A stretch of 64,000 nt of DNA from Bolinopsis microptera (Eukaryota; Ctenophora; Tentaculata; Lobata; Bolinopsidae), in assembly GCF_026151205.1 (NCBI RefSeq), contig NC_087074.1, forward strand, positions 13,849,167 to 13,913,166, in the 5' to 3' direction. Below the pieces are notes generated by a model. That model worked only from the letters and a program-made list of their open reading frames with translations. It was not told the origin of the DNA and did not search any database. The translations under genes and the position numbers were made by a program. Every line of letters starts with the position of its first letter. Within the stretch, counting starts at the first letter, position 1. Below are positions 1 through 10,700 of this stretch, one piece after another.

Positions 1-1594
1 ATTTACACGAAAACCACACTTGGCTAATATAAAAGTATAAATAGCAATTCATTAATCATTGTCGGTGCAAGTTCTCATATTGTTACTTGTCAGTAGGGTG
101 GAGCACATCATCCAGAGCGGCTTATTCGTTTGTTTCATGAAAATTAGGAGGGCTTCTATGATATGACATCTCATCATTTTGATTACCATACCAGTATTCT
201 AATTCTCTCCAATACCGTCTGGAAAGTAGGACGTAATTATTATTCACAGTAAGATAGTAATAGTCTGCAGTATTTTGTATGTCAAATGAGCAATATCAAA
301 ATAACATATTGTTTTTCTCAATCATATCTTCTATAAAGAATGGTTAGAGTCAACCTGTTCAGTCTCTATGAGTTTAACTAATCGAAAGTCGCTTCATAAA
401 GCATTGTGTTGTATTAGAACTAGTCCAGTAATTTAAATCTTGTCCAGAACATCTCAATAAGTAGTCTGTTATAATATTTGATTTAGATTGTAGGTATCCG
501 TTTATAATGTTCTGTCACTCCTTGTAGGTACTGCAGCTGTGGTTTGATCTTAAATACTGTCTTGTTTGCTTTTTTTTTAATTTAAAAAAAATATTACCCG
601 TCCCCAATCTCATTATATCGGGAAATTATCATGATCCAACTTAAGGGTTTAAAGTAAATACGGGTGCAAACTGCAAGGGTTAAGCATTTAGAGTTCTGTA
701 AAACAATCGTTACAATCGTGCTAAAATATTTAGTAATTTGGATCGATATCAAATTAGTGGTATTAGCACTAAGGTTTTACGGACACACTGGGCACGACAA
801 TCCTTGATTAAATTGCACAAATACTGTGAGATTTGTGTGACAAACGTCTGCCCAAAATTTGTTAGTGTAGTTTTTGCTCCCCTAATATCGACCCCTGTGG
901 GCTGCGTGTGCTACATGCTTCCAAATTTTTAAGTTATAGTATGTCTTCCCGATTTAAGACTTTCAGAGCTTAGGAAGCGGTTTTTTTCTGTTCAATTCTG
1001 TGCAGTTTTCCCCAACTTATGTTCGGATGTTCCAAGGTTTTGCGCTCAGATTATCTGTCTTATATAAATACTAGTATAATATGTACTATAGATATATACT
1101 ATATATTTATTATATACTATATATATATATATATATATATCTATACTTTCTATATTATCTATACTGTAAATATTATAAATATTACATCTAATATAAATAC
1201 TACATCTGATATAAATATTGCCTCGCTTTTACGAATATCATAATTATCAAGATTAAATTATATATTCAACGGCAGTTTTTTTAGTAGTAGTGCGATTTTT
1301 GGCTACGTCATTTAAGTACTTAGCACTGTGATATTCCACAGTGCACACCATGATTGAGGAAAGAAATGCATTAATTCACAGAAAATGCACGATTATGTAG
1401 GAAAAAAAGTGGGGCAGTCCGCAATATCTGACAATTGTGCTGATCCGATCCTTGAGTAGCCCTGTAGCACAAGTATTGACTGTATTTGTAATACCCCGCA
1501 AAGGAATGTAATATGCTTCCTTCATCGTATCGTATATACAACTTCTTTTGCTCTTTTGTAACTTGTAATTGTTAACTCGTAAGCTTTTAAGACA
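1..1594. other. Intergenic, no gene recognised
   Basis: AT-rich sequence with no ORF that looks like protein. A TA-dinucleotide microsatellite lies at about 1118-1142. The short ORFs at 738-932 and 1019-1243 are low-complexity or unstructured and have no domain or splice context. Confidence 0.6.
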
Positions 1595-2108
1595 GTGATG
1601 GTATTAAACTATTCCAACGAGACTGTATTCGGAATTCAGAACAATTTCATAAAGTACACGTGGATCGGATACTTTCTCTTCGTTTTTCTATCTTCTCTGA
1701 TCGGGGACACGCTGATTCTGGTAGCATCCATAAAACTTCGTGCCTTCAAACTTCATAGCTTTATCGTCGTCTGCATCCAGCACATTGCGGTCTGTGATTT
1801 GATGGTTTCTTTCACGTCTGTCCTTCCCAGACTTGTATCTCTAATGGCAGGTGGTTGGGTTCTTGGTGATGCTTTATGCGCTATTGGACCATTCATCATG
1901 ATATATCCGGTTACAGTCAGCCTTCTTCTCATCTGTTTGATGACCACTAGCAAGCTCATCATTTTAAAATTCCCATTTAAATCAAGTTATCTAACATCAA
2001 AAATCGGACATATGATGTGCACATTCATATGGCTATCAGCAACAAACATCTCCATCGCATTATTGGTCGACAAGAATGATGTAGCATTCGATTACAGGAG
2101 TTACATAT

Positions 2109-2203
2109 CGGTTGTAGCCATTCCCATTTCTTGGAAGAGAAACCGTATTGGCATATTATGCCAATACGGTTTCTCTTCCAAGAAATGGGAATGGCTACAA
2201 CCG
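2109..2203. repeat. Perfect 95-bp palindrome inside GPCR
   Basis: Arms 2109-2155 and 2157-2203 are exact reverse complements around a single T at 2156. The frame stays open through both arms. The right arm reads like a normal ECL2-TM5 entry with its cysteine, so the left arm is the likelier inserted copy. Confidence 0.95.
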
Positions 2204-2609
2204 GTGATTGTGACCGTGAACGTCACAATTCCTAACCTATTGGTGATAGGATCTACTGTGCCGCTGGTAACATATCTAGTTAGGGCAAGAAGACATTCAA
2301 AGCGAAGCAGGGGGGCTGTAAGATGGTAAGGTATCCTGACAACCTTCATTACTGCTGCTGTCTATAGCATATCTGCAATCCCATACGCAGTGTATCGTTT
2401 CTTAGAATCACAAGCTGACGGGGTTCAAGATCCAGATAATTCCTATTTCAGGCTGGCAGTGTCTTTCCTGTTTTTAAACACCCTCAGCAACTTTTACATC
2501 TATCTGTTCACCGTGCCTAGCTTCAGGCACCTCATTCAAGCCAGAATCAGGACGCAGTTATTATATTTTTCCTCTCTTAAAACTGGATCTTCCAACTGTA
2601 AGTTATGGA

Positions 2610-2611
<2 letters not shown>

Positions 2612-2644
<33 letters not shown>
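2612..2644. repeat. TA microsatellite
   Basis: An alternating AT run at the 3' end of the receptor frame. It gives the artificial IYIYIY tail of the last ORF segment. Confidence 0.9.
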
Positions 2645-2647
<3 letters not shown>

Positions 2648-2744
2648 ATAACTATAATTTATATGTATTAAGTAATATGTAGTTTAGTAAAACCTCATTT
2701 ACTGCGAACCCTGTATGTCGAATAGCATAACTTGTATACATTAT

Positions 2745-2945
2745 CGGGCGTTATTTGACCGGACATTGCGTGAGCAACGGATATAGTTTTGAACGGACAT
2801 TAAAATGAACTCTCGCAGGCATCCGTTTAATGTATTCAATTTAAGTTTAACTACCTCGTCGGACTTTATTTGAACGGATATTAAAATGAACGCTAGGGCC
2901 TTCAGCATCCAATTAATGTCCGTTCAAATAAAGTCCGATAAGGTA
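2745..2945. repeat. Foldback/MITE-like repeat
   Basis: The motif TTATTTGAACGGA with ATTAAAATGAAC occurs repeatedly at about 2790-2815 and 2867-2895, and inverted near 2918-2940. The segments at 2855-2885 and 2915-2945 form an imperfect hairpin. This fits a degraded non-autonomous element; no target duplication was identified. Confidence 0.45.
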
Positions 2946-3783
2946 TTCTTAAATTGCTCATACATTTGTATTAAACATAGTTAGTACTTTTTCAATATTT
3001 ATCATCGTACATGACATACAAATATTTTCAGACTTGACTTCAAGGAGAGAGGAAGATAAATTAAATGAACCTTACAGACATCGGTGTAACGAACCAAACA
3101 ATACTGGAAGCAAAGTTACTACAGCCTGAATTTTATTCTCCAAGCAGATTAACGGAATTGATGAACTGTTTTCTAACGTGTTCGACTATTTTTGATAAAT
3201 ACAATTTTCCGAAATGATTTTATTGATGATGCAATTTATCGATTATTTTTTGTAAGTTTGAAATGATTTAACCAATTTATGCATGTATCCAATTAGTTTT
3301 TCCAATTCATTTTAATGTTATTAACATATTGATAGTTTTTACAAAATATCGTTTTCTTTTTGTAATAATTAATAACTACAGAAGTTTTCGTACTGATGAG
3401 TGATGATAGATCAATCAAATATCACCGAGTACGATTATTAACTGAGAGAATCTAACTGAATTGCTAAACATCACAATGAAAATCACGTCAAGTAAAAGAA
3501 CCCCATTGTTATTAGTTGACGATGTACTATGTAGTTGACCAGATGGTTGTGGAAGTAACAATTGTTGTCAATACAACAATGGTAGGTAACTCCGAGGCGA
3601 GGGGAGCCGGGAGGTGTGAGAATAGCACAATGCAATACCCCTCACTTGAAGGTATAGGTGCGAGAAAGATGACAGCAAAAAGTGTGAAAATAAAGAGAAG
3701 AGGAGTAAGTAAGCGGGTTGAAAAGGTCCCTCTCTTTACCGGCCAGATGGTCCAGGAGCTCATCTGTCTAATCTTATGTGCGA

Positions 3784-3790
3784 TATAAAA
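3784..3790 (+). promoter_or_regulatory. TATA box of the SNTX-like gene
   Basis: TATAAAA lies 114 bp upstream of the start codon at 3904. A start of transcription around 3812-3818 would give a 5' leader of about 90 nt. The assignment rests on position and motif only. Confidence 0.5.
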
Positions 3791-3903
3791 CCGGCTCTAA
3801 CACACTCGCTTACAAATCAACTTTATATCTGTTCCTTGGTGCTCAGCAGTTCATTTTATTTCGGAGATAATCAGTAAAATAGTTTTAGATTTCAGAACTA
3901 ATT

Positions 3904-6900
3904 ATGATGAGGTCGTTGGTCCTGTCAGTGGTCCTTTCCTTGGCTCTGGCTGAAGATGAAGGTATCATCTGCTCTAGTTGGATGAAGAGGTTCGCAGCAG
4001 ATGCAGCTTTGGGAGAAAATAAATATTGGGAATGTCCGGGAGAAGGAGAGAGGGCAGTGCTGAAAACTTGTCCAGAGGGAATGATCTACAAGCCAAAAAG
4101 AGGAAGATGTAGGCAGGCCCCGGCTAAACTCCTCAAGCGGCAGGATGGTCAGCCCACACCGAAAGATCTAGAACTTCTCAACATGGAGGGGATTGTGTCA
4201 AACCAGGGCCTGGGAAGCCTCTACAACGCCAGGACCGGACAGTTCCTGCCTGGAACCTATCTCTGGCCCCGGTCACTAATGGAAACAGTAAAGGTTACAA
4301 CAAAACAGTTATATTCTAACCTTGACGTGTACCAGGAGAATGATTTCAATGACCGTGCTTTCAACCTCAATGTAGAAGCAAGTCTCACCCTGGGGTTCCT
4401 ATCTGGGATGATCAAAGTGTCAGGATCTGCCAAATATCTGAACGACAGGAAAGAGTCCTCTAACATCGCCAGAGTAACAATGAGCTATAAGTCCACTACC
4501 AAAGCTGACACAATGCCTCTCAATACTCCAATTACAGGACGTTATGTGAGGAACTGTGAGAAAGCTAAAACCGAGCATGGTCCGACTCACGTCGTTACTT
4601 CGGTCTTGTACGGACTCCGAGCATTCCTGAGGTTCGACAAAGAGGCAACCAGCTCGGAGTCAGTGGAGGAGATTGGCGGTAAACTGGCCGTGGAAATCAA
4701 TTCTATTCCCGGATTTAAGATCAGCGGTAGTGCATGGGTTGACATCGAGGGTAAAGAAGTGAAATCGGACGACAGTATTAGAGTTATGTATCATGGTGAC
4801 ACCACAGTTAGCACACCAACCAGTTACCTCTCCGCTATTGAAGCCTTCAATGAAGTACAGAAAGAGGGTCTTACTGGAAAAGCTCCTATCAGGTAATTTA
4901 TTTTATGAAACAGTTTAAAACTTTATCACGACAAGATAAACATTTGCTGTACATTTTAAGCTATCATTATGAGAGGTACTATTGTTGTAGACTGTAGAGA
5001 CAAAACCAACCTCTACTTTAATCTTTGAAGACATTTATTAAAACTAACTTCCAATCCAGGTACCAGCTCACACCTCTATCATACCTGTGTACAGAGGACA
5101 CCTTCGCTCTTAAAGAGATCGGGGACAACCTAGTCAACGAGGCGATTAAAGCGCTGGTTGAGATCGAGCAGACAAAGTTGGAGACCAGTACCCTTCTGAA
5201 CACCGACGTGTCCAACAAAATACCGAGGATTTCAAATGTCCTGGACAAGTTTCAGCGAGAGTTGTCGAGTTTTGAGACCAAATTTAAATCTTCCATTCAG
5301 GACCAGGTTACTATTACTAACTACAAATATTTGATATGTAGGAAACCTTTAACTGTGGTAAATATATTGTTTCACGATGTGTTAAACTGTTTTTAAACTC
5401 AGAAATGTTCGAAATACCGTATATCGTTTCCTGGTAACGGACAATTCAATCAGCTGAGAGATCTGAGAGCTGGTAAAGGAAACGAAGCAGACCTCACAAA
5501 ACTTATCCAAGATTATCAAAACTCCGCTTTCTACTACGACAAGGCTCACGCCTTTCTGGAGCAGAGGAAGCGAGTTATCAACACTATCAACCTTATTATG
5601 GACGAGGCCAAGAAAAACAAAGCCCCTGGAGACGTTGATGTTTTCGTTGTGGCTGAAGCCGCGCATATTGAGGACAACGAATGTCTGCTAAATAACCAGT
5701 AAGTTCCAATCTATATGTTTAGTATGAGTAGCCTGGGTCACCTGGTCCAGCTGAGTACAAAATCATGGGATTAACTGGACCAGTCATTAAAATGATATTT
5801 CAATGCCTAATCATCGATACTTTTCAGGTACTCCTACATTTTCGAACTGAACGTCCTGCCCTCGGACGAGATTGCAGATCAGTTCATCGAAACTCAAGAG
5901 GTAACACAAACAAGATAAAGAATGAGAATACCTTTTTTTATAGTAATTGTAATGGTCCTTTAATGGCAATAATATTTTGAAGACTCAAGGAACTTAGAAC
6001 AATATTTGAGACCTAGAGTTTAGCAGGGGCATTAACATCCCCCCCCCGGCATTAACATATCCGAGCTTTGACAGTAATGAACTCCATTAGTTGGTGGACG
6101 AGTCAAACCAATGGTACAATGACCTCGACAGAGTTGGTGAAGTGGGAGGTAAACTAAAAGAGTTCATTCAGTTCGGCCTTGCCTCATGGCCGACCGCAGG
6201 CGAACTGAAGCACTGTTTCCTGATAAGAATTCAAAATGCTGTAGATGAAGAGACGGAGGAGTACCTTGATATCAAGTACAGCTATGCGGAGGGAGGTTTT
6301 AATCCTCAAAGTGGATCAGGGTTTATTCCTCCACCTACTCCTCCTAAACCGGTAGATATGTCTTTTCATTAGAAACAGTAGCTAATAAAACTGAAATTTC
6401 ATTACCAAAAAGACACAAATTTAGTGATGTCGAATAGCGAATTTGTAATCTTATCTTATAATACATTACTGTTTGGTCGTAGGAATGCCGAGCCTTGTAC
6501 GATGGATTTGAGCTGAAGACTACCGCAACTGATAACGAATTCGTGAAGACACACTGGATCGAAGCTACCAATGGAGATAACGAAAATGTAGCGAAGTACA
6601 ACCTTGGTAGTGCATCTACCATTTCCATCGACGGATTGAGTTCTAACACAGCCTACAACATCACAACCAAATACAAGGTTATTATCTACCAATATTTAGT
6701 GATATAATCTAAAGATCATACTGGCACTCAATAAATTACAACCACATTCTCAAATCTCATACTCAAACCTAATTCCACAAAAACCCCACCAAAACCCCAC
6801 CAACCCCCCAGGTTCTGGACGGTGAGAAGGAGATGCTGGAGGATCTTGGGTTCAGTCACAAGTCAGAAGTAGTGTTGTGTGTAACAGCTCCCACCACCCC

Positions 6901-7756
6901 CGTCAGGAACCTAGCTGTTGGAGACGTATCTTCATCTTCTCTAGCAATCAGCTGGGCCAGACCTGTTAAGTCTACTTCAGGCGTTTCTACCAAGTAAGTA
7001 TTTAAATTTGAAATGCCTCGATAAAAAGCACAAGCTAAGCTTTAAGGGGGCCGGGGGGGTCTTCATCAAAATTCTCTCGAAATCGACTTTATAGTTGTTT
7101 CTGATAGAGGGGAGTGATATCTATCAGCTGCTTTTGGTCCCATGGAAAAATATTGTTCCTAGCCGAAATTATCGCCGGTCTAAGGTCAGCGCTTATGTGT
7201 AATTGTATTGCGCGAGCGATTTTCAATCGCAAATTCTGAAAATCGAGTCTAAAAATCTATCTTCTCCCACATTTTTTGAGCAATCACCCTGAAACTTTCA
7301 TTATATGTTCTAGGGACCATTTAGAAGAGATTGATCGTACAAAATTTTGAGAAACGGCCTTTAAAAATTTTTTATTCAATTTTGAAAATCTTGGACCTGG
7401 TTTTTTTACGATTTTTTGATGTCCAAGATTTTCAAAATTGAATAAAAAGTTTTTAAAGGCCTATCTCAAAATTTTGTATGATCAATCTCTTCTAAATGGT
7501 CCCTAGAACATATCCTGACAGTTTCAGGGTGATTGCTTAAAAAATGTGGGAGAAGATAGATTTTTAGACTCGATTTTCAGAATTTGCGATTGAAAATCGC
7601 TCGCGCAATACAATTACACATAAGCGCTGACCTTAGACCGGCGATAATTTCGGCTAGGAACAATTTTTTTCCATGGGACCAAAAGCAGCTGATAGATATC
7701 ACTCCCTCCTATCAGAAACAACTATAAAGTCGATTTCGAGAGAATTTTGATGAAGA

Positions 7757-7787
<31 letters not shown>

Positions 7788-10700
7788 CCCCCTTAAATTC
7801 AGACTCGTTTCCCAACAACAATTTCGACATCAAAACCCGTCAGATACGTCCTGAAAGTAAGAAAGCAGGGAGCTTCTGACGCTGAAAGTATAATCGTGGA
7901 GAAGGGATACGAGGCAGCTTCTGAACACCAGGTCTCTGGACTGGACCCAGCTACTATGTACGAGATTCTCATCCATACTGAGACTGACAAATCAGCTAGT
8001 GTGCCAGTCAAGATTCTCCAATCTACTGCTCCTGATTCGATCCCCTTCCCAGAGGTAAGAGGGTTGAAGAGATGATAATTATTACCTAAGAGCGCAACCT
8101 AACACATCTCCAACTGATATCTGGATATTATCCGGTTGGAAGAGACAAGGACAAGTGAAACAAGGAAGTTAGGAGTAAGGGCAAATTTTCGGCGTCAACG
8201 CCATCTTCAGGCTAAAATTGTTATAAATGTTAGTATATAATAAATGCTTCTATACTAGTTAAAATGCTAAATTAAAATTACACACACTGAATACAGGTTA
8301 CATCAAATGGTATTGTACATTACATTGAAAATAGTGATGTACACACGTTTTACACTCTGTCCAAGTACATAATATCTACTGAACAGCAGGGTCGTGTGCT
8401 ATTTGTTTAAATTTGTCTTTGAATATGTTGTAAAAGAAATCCCTTAAGCTTCTCGCACTCTTCTTTGTTATTGATACTAGGTTTAAATAAATTAATGTAG
8501 TAAGCTTCTGTCACTTTACGTTTAATGGTGCTATATAAGTTAATTTCTAAAATATCGAAGGAAATATCTGGTTCTATGTTATCGTGAAACTCTGAATAAT
8601 GAGCAGCCAACGCATTATCAGGATAGGTTAAAGGCCTGTTGACTGCTCTTCGATGCTCTGAAAATCTATCGTGTGCTGTTCTACTCGTTTCCCCTATATA
8701 TAGCTCTTGACATAATTTACACGTAACTTTGTATATGACACATTTTGGTTTGCAGTCGTGATTTGTTGTGATGAGTGGACATATGATACAGTTTGGTATG
8801 GTGCAGTGTGGTTTGTCGTGTGGTCGTGATGAACATAAGATCTCTGAGAGTTTCTTACCTGGTGTGAATATGAATTTGACCGGTAAGTTGTGTGAGAGGG
8901 CAAATTGAGTGACTTCTTTGGAAAATGGCTCGTTGATGAATGGTAGAGTGCATGTTACGTGGTCGGTATCTTGTATGTTTGATGATGAAGGGTTATGACG
9001 TGTTGTAGGTGAGAGAGGGTGAAGTCGTCCTGTTTTGTTTATACGTCGTGGGTCTTGGTAACCGTTGTTGACCAACAAGTTGTCTACTATCTTCATGGAC
9101 TCTTCTTTATACTCTGGTGTTGATGAGCAAAAAGCAGCCGTTTTGTAGAAGTTCTTGATGGTTGCTACTTTAGTTCCCTCATTGTGGTGGCTGTTGGCGT
9201 GCAGTGTGATATTCTTTTTCTGCTTCTTTCTGTAGAATTTGTGGTGTAGTGTTCCCTGTTCGTCGATCTTTATCTGGGTGTCGAGGAATGGGGTGAAATC
9301 CTGACGGCTTTCCGGATAGTCAATTTCCCATTTGAGCAACTGGTCTGGGTCCTCGTTTGAGATGGACTCCACTATCCTCAGAGCTTCTTCTTTGGAGCTG
9401 GCTAGACTCCCGGCATCATCCACGTATCTCCGGTAGAATGAGACGTGTAAATCAGTGTAAATCGATCTTCTCTCGAACATATATACTCGTACTATCGCTC
9501 CTATTGGTGATGGTTGGCACCCCATGAAGAGACCAATTTTCTGGAGGTAGAGTCTTGAGTGATATGTAAAGTATGAGTTGGTGAAGACGAATTCAAGGAT
9601 CTTGTGGATGTGCGTGAGTGTTAGACCCCAGGTGTCGAGGTCTTCCCAATGTTCTTCGGTGAGTGTAATGAGGTCTTGAATGCAGCCACTGATGTTGATG
9701 TTTGTGTACAGTGCTGTGACGTCAGCTGTGAAGAATGAGAGACCTGAGAGTTGTTGATGTGACATGTTTTGAAGCTCTTCTAGGTGAGTGTGTATATTGC
9801 TCAGGTGAGATGGAACATGATTAAGCAGAGGAGATAGAATAGATTTAACAATCCAAGCAAGCTTCTCAGAAGGGGAATTTATACAAGACACAATTGGACG
9901 TATTTTACAATTAGAAATAATATCTACATCTGAAACTAAGACATTACAATCAAATTTATGAGTTTTCTGTATTAAATAAATAGTCGGTAGTTGGGTATTA
10001 TGTGATTTAAATAAGTCTACTGTTTTGCTGTCATAATTACACATCCTACTTATCTCTGTCCATAACACATTACTCTCAGTCTCTAGTCTCTCAGTAACCC
10101 TGTTGATGAGGCGGCTGTAGGAGACTTCTGAGGGGTTTGCTATTGGTTGGATCCGATTTTGTCGCGTGGTGGTAGGTGCAACGTAGGTGTACGCTTCTTG
10201 CGAGGTCATGTCTGACAGATGTTTCTGCGTAATCTGCTGTTGTACTCCACTGCTCATTATCACAAACTCACCCCCCTTGTCGCTTCTCGAGAAGTGGAGT
10301 TCTTCTTTTCTTGCAATCAAGGATTTGAGTCCCTCCCGTTGTTTTGCTGTTAGGTTAGAGGGTACTTTACTGTGTTCTAATCTGGTGTTAATGATGTAAC
10401 ACAGTTGGCGGAGGTGATGTTCCATGGCGAGGTTGGTGGTGGGTGGAGCACCAGCAAACGGTCGTTGAAATGGCACGTTTTTCGACTTAATAAATGCGAA
10501 GCTGGTCGGGCATGTATCATCTGGGATCTCATCTGAAAAACAGGTTTTCCAGCGGAGCCGGTAGGCGGTCTGAGCAAGGCTGATCTGCACATCTTTCTTG
10601 AGGCGTTCATCTACTCGGGGTGCTAGGGCGAACTTGGGGCCTAAGCTGAGGACGTTAGTCTCATTCTCGTTGAGGACAACGCCTACCGCAGATACTTTGC

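Larger units (their letters stand above)
1595..2671 (+). pseudogene. Rhodopsin-type GPCR, disrupted
   Basis: A single-exon seven-helix receptor of rhodopsin type. Visible: an N-terminus with two N-glycosylation sequons (NYS, NET); TM1 with GDTLILVASIKL; TM2 with CDLMVSF; a TM3 start carrying the conserved disulfide cysteine (GDALCAIG); TM4, TM5 and TM6 with IPYAVY; and a TM7-like segment LFLNTLSNFYIYLFTVPSF. The DRY position at the end of TM3 reads TSK, so G-protein coupling would be unusual. The frame stops at TAA 2327-2329, in the third intracellular loop, but TM6 and TM7 continue in exactly the same frame from 2330 to 2671. The stop is therefore a nonsense change and not an intron; using the GTAAG at 2326 as a donor would delete TM6. 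The second extracellular loop also holds a perfect 95-bp palindrome. The ligand cannot be inferred. Confidence 0.7.

Noticed and set aside
2327-2395. Intron of about 65 bp explaining the receptor stop codon
   Set aside because: The donor-like GTAAG at 2326 and an AG near 2394 exist, but splicing them would delete TM6, which is clearly encoded.
3391-3437. Hammerhead-like CTGATGAG with closing stems
   Set aside because: The outer stem CGTAC/GTACG and the inner GTGAT/ATCAC pair well, but the required GAAA after stem II is missing (it reads CCGAG). It is only a hairpin.
8694-8903. Small His/Tyr-rich ORF (also at 12397-12606)
   Set aside because: Alternative-frame shadow of the Penelope GIY-YIG region, present in both copies.
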